Positions 33,340 to 44,735 are shown, counted from the first letter of the stretch. The stretch: 64,000 bases of DNA from Arion vulgaris (GCA_020796225.1 CM036759.1:68762590-68826589); one strand, 5' to 3'. Numbers and translations: made by a program. The notes: generated by a model not told the origin, from the sequence alone.

Positions 33340-34600
33340 AAGTATTGTTCTCATTTGTCATGTTTGTTGGTAAACATATCTTGCATTTGTCATGTGTGTT
33401 GGTAAACATATCTTGCATATCTCATGTGTGTTGGTAAACATATCTTCCATATCTCATGTTTGTTGGTAAACATATCTTGCATATCTCATGTTTGTTGGTA
33501 AACATATCTTGCATTTCTCATGTGTGTTGGTAAACATATCTTGCATTTCTCATGTTTGTTGGTAAACATATCTTGCATATCTCATGTTTGTTGGTAAACA
33601 TATCTTGCATTTCTCATGTGTGTTGGTAAACATATCTTGCATATCTCATGTTTGTTGGTAAACATATCTTGCATATCTCATGTTTATTGGTAAACATATC
33701 TTGCATTTCTCATGTTTGTTGGTAAACATATCTTGCATATCTCATGTTTGTTGGTAAACATATCTTGCATATCTCATGTTTGTTGGTAAACATATCTTGC
33801 ATATCTCATGTTTGTTGGTAAACATATCTTGCATTTCTAATGTTTGTTGGTAAACATATCTTGCATTTCTAATGTTTGTTGGTAAACATATCTTGCATTT
33901 CTCATGTTTGTTGGTAAACATATCTTGCATATCTCATGTTTGTTGGTAAACATATCTTGCATTTGTCATGTTTGTTGGTAAACATATCTTGCATATCTCA
34001 TGTTTGTTGGTAAACATATCTTGCATTTGTCATGTTTGTTGGTAAACATATCTTGCATTGTCAGTGTGTTGGTAAACATATCTTGCATTTCTCATGTTTG
34101 TTGGTAAACATATCTTGCATTTCTCATGTTTGTTGGTAAACATATCTTGCATATCTCATGTTTGTTGGTAAACATATTTTGCATATCTCATGTTTGTTGG
34201 TAAACATATCTTGCATATCTCATGTTTGTTGGTAAACATATCTTGCATTTGTCATGTTTGTTGGTAAACATATCTTGCATTTGTCATGTGTGTTGGTAAA
34301 CATATCTTGCATTTGTCATGTTTGTTGGTAAACATATCTTGCATTTGTCATGTTTGTTGGTAAACATATCTTGCATATCTCATGTTTGTTGGTAAACATA
34401 TCTTGCATTTGTCATGTGTGTTGGTAAACATATCTTGCATTTGTCATGTTTGTTGGTAAACATATCTTGCATTTGTCATGTTTGTTGGTAAACATATCTT
34501 GCATATCTCATGTGTGTTGGTAAACATATCTTGCATTTGTCATGTTTGTTGGTAAACATATCTTGCATATCTCATGTGTGTTGGTAAACATATCTTGATA
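33340..34600. repeat. 32-bp minisatellite, about 39 copies, forkhead-like motif pair
   Basis: Core TGTTTGTTGGTAAACATATC is nearly invariant, and the linker varies (TTGCATATCTCA, TTGCATTTCTCA, TTGCATTTGTCA). Directly follows the L-B tail. Confidence 0.97.
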
Positions 34601-34689
34601 GAATCAAACCATGATTCGTTTTTATAGAGAACGAGTTCACTAAATCTGACCAGCAAGCAAATATCCATATTTCCTTATCTAACTTTCTA

Positions 34690-34949
34690 TCTATCTGTCT
34701 GTTCTTCTGCCCATCTATCTGTCTGTTCTTCTGTCCATCTATCCGTCTGTACTTCTGTCCATCTATCCGTCTGTTTTTCTGTCCATCTATCCGTCTGTTC
34801 TTCTGTCAATCTATCTATCTATCTGTCTGTCTATTTATCTGTCTATCTGTCTGTCTATATGTCTGTCTGTCTGTCTATCTATCTATCTGTCTGTCTGTCT
34901 ATTTATCTGTCTATCTGTCTGTCTATCTATATGTCTGTCTGTCTATCTA

Positions 34950-34994
<45 letters not shown>

Positions 34995-35440
34995 ATGTCT
35001 ATCTATTTGTCTGTATGTCTATCTGTCTGTTTATATGTATGTCTGTCTGTCTATCTGTCTGTCTGTCTATCTATCTGTCTATCTGTCTGTCTGTCTGTTT
35101 GTCTGTTTGTCTGTTTGTCTGTCTATCTATCTATGTGATGTCTATCTATATGTCTGTCTATCTATCTGTCTGTCTATGTCTGTCTATCTGTCTGTCTATC
35201 CGTCTGTCTATCTGTCTGTCTATCTGTATGTCTGTCTGTCTATATGTCTGTCTGTCTATCTATCTGTCTATCTGTCTGTCTGTGTGTTTGTCTGTCTATC
35301 TATCTATATGTCTGTCTGTCTGTCTATCTGTCTGTCTATTCGTCTGTCTATCTGCCTGTCTATCCGTTTATCTATCTGTCTATCTGTCTGTCTACCCGTC
35401 TGTTTATCTGTCTATCTGTCTGTCTGTCTATCTATGTGAA
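34690..35440. repeat. (GTCT/ATCT)n tetranucleotide microsatellite
   Basis: Mixed GTCTGTCT and ATCTATCT runs with a 20-bp TTCTGTCCATCTATCCGTCT version at 34700-34820. Plus-strand CLSI/YLSV frames are artefacts. Confidence 0.97.
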
Positions 35441-35764
35441 TAATATGATGATATTTATTGTATTCACTTTCTTCTCTCTGTATTCATTTTCAAAAGTTAA
35501 CCAATGATATGTGTTTGACCTCTGGTTCTTGTACAGGTGGAGGAAGAAAGGACAGTGAGAGTGACATGTACAAACTGAAAGGAGTATGGCACGCGCCAGC
35601 TGGTACAATATTTAAATTCATATTTAGCGCCCCGTGCTCACGTGTACAATTCTCTTGCTTCTGATTGGTCATACATCACTCGACCATATACAACCCCTGC
35701 TACCCCAATATAGAACTATACTACAGACAATATGATCAATACTAATATTGTGTATCAATACTTC
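35441..35764. other. Low-copy island between arrays
   Basis: Contains a strong 3' splice-like tract ending TTCTTGTACAG at 35536, followed by 42 open codons. See the hunt section; not called as a gene. Confidence 0.35.
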
Positions 35765-36537
35765 GAGTCTGTGTATGTCTCTCTTTTTACCGTCTTCTTT
35801 TCTGTGTATGTCTCTCTTTGTACCGTCTTCTAGTCTGTGTATGTCTCTCTTTGTACCGTCCGTCTTCTAGTCTGTGTATGTCACTCTTTGTACCGTCTTC
35901 TAGTCTGTGTATGTCACTCTTTGTACCATCTTCTAGTCTGTGTGTCTCTCTTGTACCGTCTTCTAGTCGTGTATGTCTCTCTTTGTACCGTCTTCTAGTC
36001 TGTTTATGTCTCTCTTTGTACCGTCTTCTAGTCTGTGTATGTCTCTCTTTGTACCGTCTTCTAGTCTGTTTATGTCTCTCTTTGTACCGTCTTCTAGTCT
36101 GTGTATGTCTCTCTTTGTATCGACTTCTAGTCTGTGTATGTCTCTCTTTGTACCGTCTTCTAGTCTGTCTGTGTATGTCTCTCTTTGTACCGTCCTCTTA
36201 GTCTGTGTATGTCTCTCTTTGTACCGTCTTCTAGTCTGTCTGTGTATGTCTCTCTTTGTACCGTCCGTCTTCTAGTCTGTGTATGTCTCTCTTTGTACGT
36301 CTTCAGTCTGTGTATGTCTCTTTGTACCGTCTTCTAGTCTGTGTATGTCTCTCTTTGTACCGTCCGTCTTCGAGGTCTGTATGTCTCTCTTTTTACCGTC
36401 CACCTTCTAGTCTGTGTATGTCTCTCTTTGTCCAGTCCGTTTTCTAGTCTGTGTATGTCTCTCTTTTTACCGTCTTCTAGTCTGTTATGTCTCTCTTTTT
36501 ACCGTCTTCTAGTCTGTGTATGTCTCTTTGTACCGAC
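35765..36537. repeat. 33-bp minisatellite, about 22 copies
   Basis: The unit contains TGTGTATGTCTCTCTTTGTA and CCGTCTTCTAGTC. It ends exactly where SINE S2 begins. Confidence 0.95.
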
Positions 36538-36775
36538 TAAAATTAATTGCATATCCTTTACAGGACTTTGCGAATTAACCCCAGCTTTTAACGCTGTTTG
36601 TGATTTTCTAGGCATTATTACGTTCAGTAGTTTGCCATTGCTTTCTGAACGGTGGTGCCATCGTCCTTTGTAAAAAAAAATTTCAACCAAACTGTCCGCA
36701 GCGTGATTCGAACTCAGAACGTTGGTGATAATAGACCGAGTCACTATCCGCTAGGCCACAGACGCCACCTTGAAC
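36538..36775 (-). mobile_element. SINE family S2, full with tRNA-like head
   Basis: The minus strand starts TGGCCTAGCGGATAGTGACT (A box) and GAGTTCGAATCACGCTGCGG (B box), then AGAAAGCAATGGCAAACTAC and GCAAAGTCCTGTAAAGGATA. It is about 90% like 29218-29452 by eye. Confidence 0.8.
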
Positions 36776-37084
36776 TGATTACTATAGTGCGTTTCAAAAC
36801 GTTCGGTCAACGATTGACCTCAAATATCTCCATATTCATTGCATGGATGAACGTGATTTTGCAGTGGTGTTGTATTTCCGATGTCCCAACGATTGTCTAA
36901 AATTAAATGTTGCAGGTAGTGTACTTTTCTTGCAACGGCGAATTCCTTTGATCTTTTCAAACCTAGTAATTATCTGGTGCTGGAAGAAAATAATTTACCG
37001 TAAATTTAAAAATCCCTATTTTCGGCATAGGCGTATGTACAATTGAATTTTGGAGGGTGAGATAACTCATATTATATAGTTTAG
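36776..37084. other. Low-copy sequence, no gene seen
   Basis: AT-rich. No domain in the short frames. Confidence 0.35.
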
Positions 37085-37560
37085 TTTAGTCGTCGGATCA
37101 CCATCACCGCACGTCGAACAAATTAGTCCATAAGTGCTCGATCTCTCCCTCAGTATGTCCATCAGTGTGTGGCGACTAACGACACCGGTTCTTTGTTGGT
37201 TTACAATTCTTCTTTGTCTGCCAGCTTAGCGTTCTTGTCGAGCTACACCACACTTAACTTTGAGTTCTGCAGTCTGGTTAGTGTTGTCTATTCACCGCTA
37301 TTACGTGAATCATGTACACGTCCTCTCTCCTTTAAGGAATTTATAATATCATCCTGGTCCAATGCTCGTCCGCTTTGGACAGCAGCCATACCTGAAGCCT
37401 ATCCGCACGTTCATTCCCCTTACACCTGCATGCCCTGGCACAAAAATAAAACTGATCTTGTCAGCTTAGACCTCCCCAGCGACTCCATCCAATGTCTCCA
37501 GCCCATCCTGTTTCAATCTTCCTGAGCATACTCATTGAGTCACTGAGAAAACATGCATGG
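37085..37560 (-). mobile_element. RH-3 LINE RNase H tail
   Basis: The minus strand reads FIFVPGHAGVRG (across a frameshift), then ALDQDDIINSLKERGRVHDS and LTRLQNSKL, with the family 3' UTR below 37170. Degenerate relative of 14280-14810. Confidence 0.7.
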
Positions 37561-38204
37561 ATAAAAGTCTATGATTCTAGCCAAATCATCGCTTTGTAAC
37601 GCCATGATTTCATATTATAAATCATATTATATAAATCATATCATATTATATAAATCATATAAAGTGTTTACTCACTTTGATGAGCCTAACATTTTGTAAT
37701 ACACCTATGCTAACTGAACACACCGGAAAGATCATTATACATTTTTTTAAAGTGCGATAAAGCGATTAAAATCAGGAAAACCACGTGAAAAACGTGCAGT
37801 CGTGGCACAATCTGACAAATATNNNNNNNNNNNNNNNNNNNNNNNNNNNNNNNNNNNNNNNNNNNNNNNNNNNNNNNNNNNNNNNNNNNNNNNNNNNNNN
37901 NNNNNNNNNNNNNNNNNNNNNNTGTTCTGCCAGGTCATGCTACATGTATATAAATAATTAAAACACAATAACCGTTAAATTACAAATTATATATGCATAC
38001 GTAGTAAATGCTAATGCAGAGAGTATCCATAATGTCACCTATATTTGAGTAGGTGAGAATTATATCAATAACAAATGCAATAAAACCAGTATAATGTTTA
38101 ACATATGGATAAACGCGGCTGTTGACAGGCTCAAGCCTGGATAAGAGGGATCATGACGTGTGCTTAAGGCTAACTGCCTATCCACATGTATCTATAATAG
38201 CTGC
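37561..38204. other. Low-copy sequence around the assembly gap
   Basis: Contains four ATCATATTATATAA repeats (37610-37660). No gene. Confidence 0.4.
37823..37922. other. Assembly gap (100 N)
   Basis: Exactly 100 N, a common placeholder for a gap of unknown length. Confidence 0.99.
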
Positions 38205-38515
38205 GGGGGGTGGGGCGTCTCTGTGGCTAAGTAGAAGCCTTTCGTTCCGATGGAAAGTGTTCGAATTCAAAAAAAAATGTTCAAGAGATGCATAGGATTG
38301 TTGTCTGTACTACTTTTTATTGATTGACTGACTAATTGATTGATTGACTGATTGATTGATAGGACAATCAAAATTGCACTTCGGAAGAACTAAGGAGTTC
38401 ATGCTGTATGAAATATTCTCAACAGCTGGCTTGAATTTGCTGCGGAGAGGGACCGAGCCATATGGGACACAATAGATGCAATTAAATGAATCCTTCGGTT
38501 TTGGAAGCTTCAATT
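38205..38515 (+). mobile_element. SINE S6, composite with S1 tail
   Basis: tRNA-like head CTGTGGCTAAGTAGAAGCC and GTGTTCGAATTC at 38212-38265. A (GATT)n S1 tail on minus follows at 38320-38395, then the S6 module AGAGGGACCGAGCCATATGG at 38395-38515. Confidence 0.55.
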
Positions 38516-38629
38516 CAAATATTTGCATAAGCTGATAAGAAAGTAAGCAATATCGCAAAACTAATCATGAATAATGAGTATAAAATGGGACTAATTCAGG
38601 ACAGATGTTGAAATATTTGGTTAACCAGT

Positions 38630-38737
38630 AGTCTTTTTGTTCATGGCTGTAATTCAAGCGATGGTCTGGCTGGAGTCACAGACTTTTATTCATACATGTT
38701 TTCTCACTGACTCAATGAGTATACTCAGGAAATTTGA
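38630..38737 (+). mobile_element. RH-3 LINE RNase H fragment
   Basis: The frame reads FMAVIQAMVWLESQTF, then CFLTDSMSILRKFD, the RNase H catalytic Glu/Asp region. It joins an L-D fragment on minus. Confidence 0.65.
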
Positions 38738-38960
38738 TGGATCTCCACAAATCTCTGTCGTTGTGTTTGCTATCAACTCAGATGTTGACGCTCTACTGTG
38801 TCATGAAGTCAGGCTATCCAAAATTTTCTCTCTGTCTTCCTCTGTCTCGTCTACCTTCGGTTTTACCGGTTGTCACAATGTGTTCTAAACCTCCCTTCCT
38901 CATCACATGCCCGAAAAAATGATGACTGTCTCTTTGTTATATTGATGATAAGCTTACTCT
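38738..38960 (-). mobile_element. L-D LINE C-terminal fragment
   Basis: The minus strand has SFFRACDEE.. and HIVTTGKTEG, with GRQREKILDSL-like coding in shifted frames, matching 13680-13900. Confidence 0.7.
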
Positions 38961-39174
38961 GTGTCTTGAGCTCATTCAGCACCTCAACATTAGTCATGTT
39001 AGCAGTCTATGGGATTCTCATCATTCTTCTATAAAAGCACATTTCTATGACCCTCAATATAGCTTTACATTTTGTGTTCATTATCTTGGTACGTCAATAA
39101 TTCTGATATTGTATTTGTATGATATTTCAATAGATTACTCTCATATCGTTTTTCGTTACATAAGGACATGCTAG

Positions 39175-39605
39175 TAATTTATCCATACCGTTTTGACCTG
39201 GACAACACGCTCAATCTCTTTTATGGAATTGAGTTCGATATTTCTCCTCTCTCTCAGTAAATTTCGTTTCCTAGTTTCTATAGTGCGTCCTCTCTTTCTT
39301 GAACCTGTTGCCTCCTACTTTAATAATAATAATAAAATAATAATTCCTCTCGTACCGTTATACGTTACATAGGGCCTGCAAGTAATTTCTCCATACCGCT
39401 CTATCCTGGGCAACTCGCTCAATCTCCTGCATGGAACTGAGACCGATATTTCTGCCTCTCTCAGCAAAGTTCATTTCAGGGTCTCCTTAGGTCGACCTCT
39501 CTTTCTTGAACCTGTTGCCTCCTACTTCAATGCCTGCTTTGTTATTTTTTAATCATATCTTCTCAAAGTATGCCCAACATATCTCAATATTATTGTTACT
39601 ATAAC
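39175..39605 (-). mobile_element. Two tandem L-E LINE 3' fragments
   Basis: 39175-39340 and 39346-39605 both contain, on minus, AGTTCCAT..AGGAGATTGAGCG and GGTATGGAGAAAT. The second ends in an (ATT)n tail (39322-39345), which separates the copies. Confidence 0.7.
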
Positions 39606-39614
39606 AGTTGTTAC

Positions 39615-39905
39615 TAATGCTTGACCAGACAATTCTCTGATTTCCTTCATCATCATCATCAAGTAGCTTGTCTCTTCTGGAACTTGGTTCCCATGACAGC
39701 AACCCTGAAAAACTCTCTATTTTATGCCAGATACCCGACGTCAGCATCAGTCATTCTCAGATCGTCAATGTCATCTTGCACTCATCGTCTTCTAAGTATT
39801 CTTCTCATTCTTCTTCACCGTTTCTTCTAGAATTATCTTCTCCGTGCACTCATGTGTCCGAAATATTTATTTGTCCATTGTTATATTCTTTATAAACGAC
39901 TTTAA
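39615..39905 (-). mobile_element. L-B-like LINE 3' end
   Basis: The minus strand reads MLTSGIWHKIESFSGLLSWE and RRDKLLDDDDEGN, with an ATGATGATGA tail at 39648-39661. Confidence 0.65.
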
Positions 39906-40470
39906 CATCAAGCTGTTGCAGAACAAAAGCATTTAATTGCATTACTTCTTGTGAATTCATCCCATTTGTTCATTATTCTAAATTATACATTCATTTTACA
40001 TTTTAACGCGTTAAAATGCATTTAATCTTAATGTATGATTTCTCCCATTCATCTACTTCTAATATTACAGCGTTAAAACAATTTTTTAATTTTAAAGACG
40101 ATGTCATATTTATTTCTATATACACAGCTGTCATTAATCTCTTAATCAACCAAGCGTAACATTTCATTTCGGTACAGCGTGAGGCAGTTATGAGTGCTAC
40201 AATGCGACTTACTGAGGGAGCAATTGTCTCACTCTGATTACCAACTATTGATCGCATTCTGAAACAGATGGCATGTGTTACTTGAGAGCGAGCAGTACAT
40301 TGTTGGGTGGAGTGGAAGTGTGGGGGGCCACGGGAAGGTAATTTAGTTGTATATATTATTTGTCGATGATAAATTATTACAAAATTATTGCAACTAGAAA
40401 AACAACATTTCGATTTACAAGAACATCGACCGCTTCCTCAGCACCCAGTTTAGCTAACACCATAACACCA
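39906..40470. other. Low-copy sequence, no gene seen
   Basis: AT-rich. No repeat or coding support. Confidence 0.35.
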
Positions 40471-40474
40471 TTTG

Positions 40475-40726
40475 GAGAGCCACATTAGCGTAGTTGTTAG
40501 TCAACTCACTTCTTACACTAGTGGTTATGGTTCAATTCCACAAGTAGATGAGGAGTATTTCCCGACCGTAACGGCTTACAGATCCACCCAAGCTCAACTG
40601 GGTACTAGGAAAAGTAGCTGGGAAGTAAAGACAGCCGGCGTGATGTTGGCCAAATCATCCATCGTGTGCCGACGCACAATGAAAAATACATGCCTAACAC
40701 CGTATTATCCTATATACCACGTGGTA
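40475..40726 (+). mobile_element. SINE family S5, near full length
   Basis: Head CATTAGCGTAGTTGTTAGTC, B box ATGGTTCAATTCCAC, body TTCCCGACCGTAACGGCTTA and CAACTGGGTACTAGG, and 3' part CATCGTGTGCCGACGCACAA. It is followed by the T-run of an S4 copy in the opposite direction. Confidence 0.75.
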
Positions 40727-40935
40727 ATTTTTTTTTTTTCGATCCAGAAGCACTTGAGCTGAAAGCTCTTCTGCTCCGTGTCATGGACATCGTAACCCTT
40801 CGGTTCGGTGCCACGAACACCGTAAATCTGGGGAACCTGTAGCTTTTCTGCCTGTTCGAGGAGTTGAACCATCACATACAGAGGACTTGTCTCCCGTAGT
40901 CCAACGCGCTACGAACACCCTGGGCACGCGGGCTT
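40727..40935 (-). mobile_element. SINE family S4 with poly(A)
   Basis: The minus strand has GTTCGTAGCGCGTTGGACTA (A box), GATGGTTCAACTCCTCG (B box), body GGTTACGATGTCCATG and AGCTCAAGTGCTTCTGGATC, then A(13) at 40727-40739. Confidence 0.8.
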
Positions 40936-40984
40936 TTACACCTGCAGCAATAATTATCATTGTCACATACGTTGCTGCTGCAAC

Positions 40985-41215
40985 TGCAACCTTCGTCAAG
41001 TAGTAGCATGTGCTTTGTGTAACGTTGCTTTCATCATAGATCGCCTGAAAAACTCTCTGTCTCTAGCAAATTCTCCTGCCTCCTCCAGCGTCATGTTTAA
41101 AGCTTCTTTAATGTCCTGCCGCTACCTTTGTCTTGGTCGTCCCCTGCCTCGTACTCCAGAAACCATACCTTCCATTACCCTTCCCATTACCCTGCAGCGG
41201 TCAGCCATCTTGTAG
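40985..41215 (-). mobile_element. L-B-like LINE C-terminus
   Basis: The minus strand reads VSGVRGRGRPRQR, then a frameshift and FARDRESFRRSMMKATLHKA. Its 5' side merges into the 18-bp array. Confidence 0.75.
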
Positions 41216-41605
41216 CGGGCAGTCATCTTGCAGCGGTCAGCCATCTTGTAGCGGGCAGTCATCTTGCAGCGGTCAGCCATCTTGTAGCGGGCAGTCATCT
41301 TGCAGCGGTCAGCCATCTTGTAGCGGGCAGTCATCTTGTAGCGGGCAGTCATCTTGTAGCGGGCAGTCATCTTGCAGCGGTCAGCCATCTTGCAGCGGTC
41401 AGCCATCTTGTAGCGGGCAGTCATCTTGCAGCGGTCAGCCATCTTGTAGCGGGCAGTCATCTTGTAGCGGGCAGTCATCTTGCAGCGGTCAGCCATCTTG
41501 TAGCGGGCAGTCATCTTGCAGCGGTCAGCCATCTTGTAGCGGGCAGTCATCTTGCAGCGGTCAGCCATCTTGTAGCGGGCAGTCATCTTGCATTGATCAG
41601 CCATT
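41200..41605. repeat. 18-bp minisatellite, two alternating forms
   Basis: Forms CAGCGGTCAGCCATCTTG and TAGCGGGCAGTCATCTTG alternate, mostly as 36-bp dimers, about 22 units. The right flank is CAGCCATTTTAAAGAAACAA. Confidence 0.96.
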
Positions 41606-41611
41606 TTAAAG

Positions 41612-41862
41612 AAACAACGCGACATTAGTAGCAATGAAGTAGTATAACGACTGGGACGCGACATTAGTAGCAATGAAGCAGTATATCAACTGGACGCGAC
41701 ATTAGTAGCAATGAAGCAGTATATCGACTGGGACGCGACATTAGTAGCAATGAAGCAGTATATCAACTGGGATGCGACATTAGTAGCAATGAAGCAGTAT
41801 ATCAACTGGGACGCGACATTAGTCGCAATGAAGCAGTATATCGACTGGGACGTAATTCAATT
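41612..41862. repeat. 39-bp tandem repeat, about 6 copies
   Basis: The unit contains GCGACATTAGTAGCAATGAA and GCAGTATATCAACTGGGA. Confidence 0.93.
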
Positions 41863-42190
41863 TTTTTGTTGGAGGCGTAGCAACGCGCGCAGTGTACAGC
41901 TAGTAGCGTAATAAAAAAACAGCTATTACTACTACTTAATACCAAAGCAACTGTTACTATAACTATCACAATAGTAATACAGCGAGCCACACTAACCACC
42001 AGTATGATTATCATTCGACATCTGTCCAAGGATGGTGGGGGCGACTGAACATCTATGGGTCTGCCGTAAGTGCCGTGACGTCGGTTCAGTAAACAGTTAC
42101 TAAGACTACGAAGACGGAAGAAGAAGAAGAATTCAGTCGAGCAACAAATAATATGAAGATAAGGCATGACTGTGTTTCACATTTTCAGCG
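41863..42190. other. Low-copy sequence, no gene seen
   Basis: No supported feature. Confidence 0.35.
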
Positions 42191-42194
42191 AACA

Positions 42195-42313
42195 GGAACG
42201 AGAGACGAAACAGTGAGAGATACAGCGATATATATATATAAATAAATATATATATAGAGAGAGATGGAGATAAATAGAGGGTGAGAGAGGAAAATAGAGA
42301 AAGAGAGATAGAA

Positions 42314-42366
<53 letters not shown>

Positions 42367-42862
42367 AAGGGGGGGGAGGGAGATAAATAGAGAGAAATAG
42401 AGAAAGATAGAGGGATATAGAGAGACAAAGCGAGAGAGAAAGAGAGAGAACGAGAGAGAAAGATAGAGATAGAGAGACAGAGAGAGACAAAGATAGAGAG
42501 AAATAGATAGAGAGAGGGAGAAAGATAGAGAGAGAAAGAGAAAGAGAGAGAGAAAGATAGAGAAAGATAGAGAGAGAAAGAGAGAGAGAAAGATAGAGAA
42601 AGAGAGAGAGAGAAAGATAAAGATAGAGAGAGAAAGATAGAGAGAGAAAGGAGAGAGAGAGAGAAAGATATGAGAGAAGAGAGAGAGAGAAAGATAGAGA
42701 GAGCTATAGAGAGAGAAGATAGAGAGAGAAAGGTAGAGAGAGAAGGAGAGAGAGAGAAAGATAGAGAAAGCGAAAGGGAGAGAGAAGGGAGAGAAAGAAA
42801 GAGAGAGAAAGATAGAGAGAGGAGAGATAGAAATAGAGAAGAAGAGAGAGAGATAGAGAGAA

Positions 42863-42893
<31 letters not shown>

Positions 42894-42950
42894 AATAGAG
42901 AGAAAGAGAGAGAGAGAGAGAGAAAGAGAGAGAAAGAAAGAGAGAATTTG
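42195..42950. repeat. (GA)n/(GATA)n purine array with (TA)n
   Basis: GAGAGAGAAAGATAGAGAGA-type units for about 600 bp. (TA)n tracts occur at 42222-42255 and 42315-42348. Long Leu/Ser frames on minus are artefacts. Confidence 0.95.
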
Positions 42951-42954
42951 GCTG

Positions 42955-43112
42955 AAATCAGATGCATGTGTCCTAAAGTGTAGAAGTCTATGGTTTAGGG
43001 GCCTACCAAACCAATGTGCAACGTATACACGTTCTTGGCAAAGATCAAACATATCACAAAGAGTGATTAAAATTGGTGTAAAGAACGTACGCAAAGAAGA
43101 AGAAGAAAGAGA
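42955..43112 (+). mobile_element. Element E, right end
   Basis: TCTTGGCAAAGATCAAACAT and ATCACAAAGAGTGATTAAAA then ACGCAAAGAAGAAGAAGAA match 9760-9825. Embedded in the GA array. Confidence 0.65.
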
Positions 43113-43547
43113 GAGAAAGAAAGATGAGAGAAAAGAGATAAAAGAGAGCGAGAGAAAGATAGAAATAGAGAAAGAGAGAGAGAAAAAGAAAGATAAGAGA
43201 AATACAACTAAGGCAACTACTACTATACCAGTTCCCCAGGACTGATTTGTTTTAAAAAAAAGCACTGTAGCAACTAGCATTGCCGTAGATACATTAACTA
43301 CGAGAGATGTCGATAATGATTACATTATACAACAACACCTGCTACCTGTGTCCCTATTGCTATTACAAGATTGATATTGTTATTGATTATGTATTAAGAA
43401 TATCATTACTGAATTCATGAATATGAGAATTCTATAGTAATTTGTATTATGAAGATGAATGAAAGGTTAGGCCGACTGCTGCGTAGTAATGATGTAAGAT
43501 TGTGAGAGAACATTGGTAAACTGCATCTACAAAGAGCAGGGGGAGGG
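43113..43547. other. GA-rich remnant then low-copy sequence
   Basis: (GA)n continues to about 43205, then no repeat or gene is seen. Confidence 0.4.
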
Positions 43548-43985
43548 GATATCCTCTGTGGCGTAGAGGTTGGGTGCTCGTCCTTCGTGCCAATAGTACC
43601 AGGTTCGCTCCCTAGTGGAGCCATCTGAATATTTTCCCAGACATCCCTGATCTCAGTGTAGGCGAGAACGAGTTCCGTCGGAGACGGACGATAAAACGTA
43701 GATCCCTTGTTTATGTTGAAGACGTATAAGAACCCTTGATTGTTCAACATCGAGATTAGCAGGCTGGAAAGCCGCTTCCCGGCAAAATTAATTAAAAAAA
43801 TTAAATAATAATAATTCCATAAAACTAGTTTCACCATCTTCTAATGAACATCTGGAGCGTTGCCGGTGCTACAGAGTTCATGCACTGCCACTGAGATCTT
43901 CTTGTGTAAAAAAGGGATTGGTGCAAACATGGTTACTCAACAAAGCACAATTATAATGTTCCTATCAATCAATCAATCAATCAAA
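43548..43985 (+). mobile_element. SINE family S1, best-preserved copy
   Basis: A box CTGTGGCGTAGAGGTTGGG, B box CAGGTTCGCTCCCTAG, body CTGATCTCAGTGTAGGCGAG, TCGGAGACGGACGATAAAAC and CTGGAAAGCCGCTTCCCGGC, 3' module GGTGCTACAGAGTTCATGCA and GAGATCTTCTTGTG, tail (ATCA)n at 43967-43985. Confidence 0.85.
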
Positions 43986-44045
43986 ACCCATCGTGTGCCG
44001 ACGGTCAAGGAAAAATACAGACCTAACATCATATTCTTCAATATA
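43986..44045 (+). mobile_element. SINE S5 3' fragment
   Basis: CCATCGTGTGCCGACGGTCA..AACATCATATTCTTCAATAT matches 40660-40720. (GA)n follows to 44090. Confidence 0.65.
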
Positions 44046-44049
44046 TACC

Positions 44050-44087
<38 letters not shown>

Positions 44088-44204
44088 TACTGAATAGTAT
44101 TCCTTATTTGCTAAATATTTCGTTTAAGGCAACTAAAAACAGAGAAAGTTCACTAACGATTTATTCGCGCGACATGTTTCCTTCTATTTCGTCATGTTAC
44201 AATG

Positions 44205-44345
44205 AATAAAGTAACCCAAGCTTGTAATACTTTCATCTTGCAGAGCTCATGTAACCCAAGCTTGGAATACTTTCATCTTGCAGCGGTCAGGTAACCCAAG
44301 CTTGGAATACTTTCATCTTGCAGCGGTCAGGTAACCAAGCTTGGA
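44205..44345. repeat. 40-bp tandem repeat, about 4 copies
   Basis: The unit contains GTAACCCAAGCTTGGAATAC and TTTCATCTTGCAGCGGTCAG. Its end is the start of the next array's unit. Confidence 0.92.
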
Positions 44346-44540
44346 ATACTTTCATCTTGCAGCGGTCAGCCATCTTAAAGCGGTCAGCCATCTTACGCGG
44401 TCAACTATCTTGCAGCGGTCAGCCATCTTGTAGCGGTCAGTCATCTTGCAGCGGTCAGCCATCTTGCAGTGGTCAGCCATCTTACAGCGGTCAGCCATCT
44501 TACAGCGGTCAGCCATCTTGCAGTGGTCAGCCATTTTAAA
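44346..44540. repeat. 18-bp minisatellite, same family as 41200-41605
   Basis: CAGCGGTCAGCCATCTTG units, about 11, ending in the same CAGCCATTTTAAAGAAACAA flank. Confidence 0.95.
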
Positions 44541-44554
44541 GAAACAATTGCTGG

Positions 44555-44735
44555 TAGACTTTTCCGACCTTAGATTTGAAGTGAAAGAAAGTCCTGTCAT
44601 TTCACATTTATAGGCCCTAGTGTTCAGGACTTAGGAGGGTCAATTCCTTTTCTCACGTATGGAGCATCGAATGTGGGATTGTACTCACAACTCTCTTGTG
44701 TTGATAGATAAACACTTACACATTAAGGTCAGCTT
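44555..44735. repeat. Dispersed repeat, also at 52090-52260
   Basis: Shared blocks include TTCACATTT.TAGGCCCT and GTCAATTCCTTTTCTCA. Confidence 0.6.

Noticed and set aside
33340..34600. CRISPR array
   Set aside because: Units are contiguous with no unique spacers. The variable part is a few-base linker shared by many units, and the DNA is eukaryotic.
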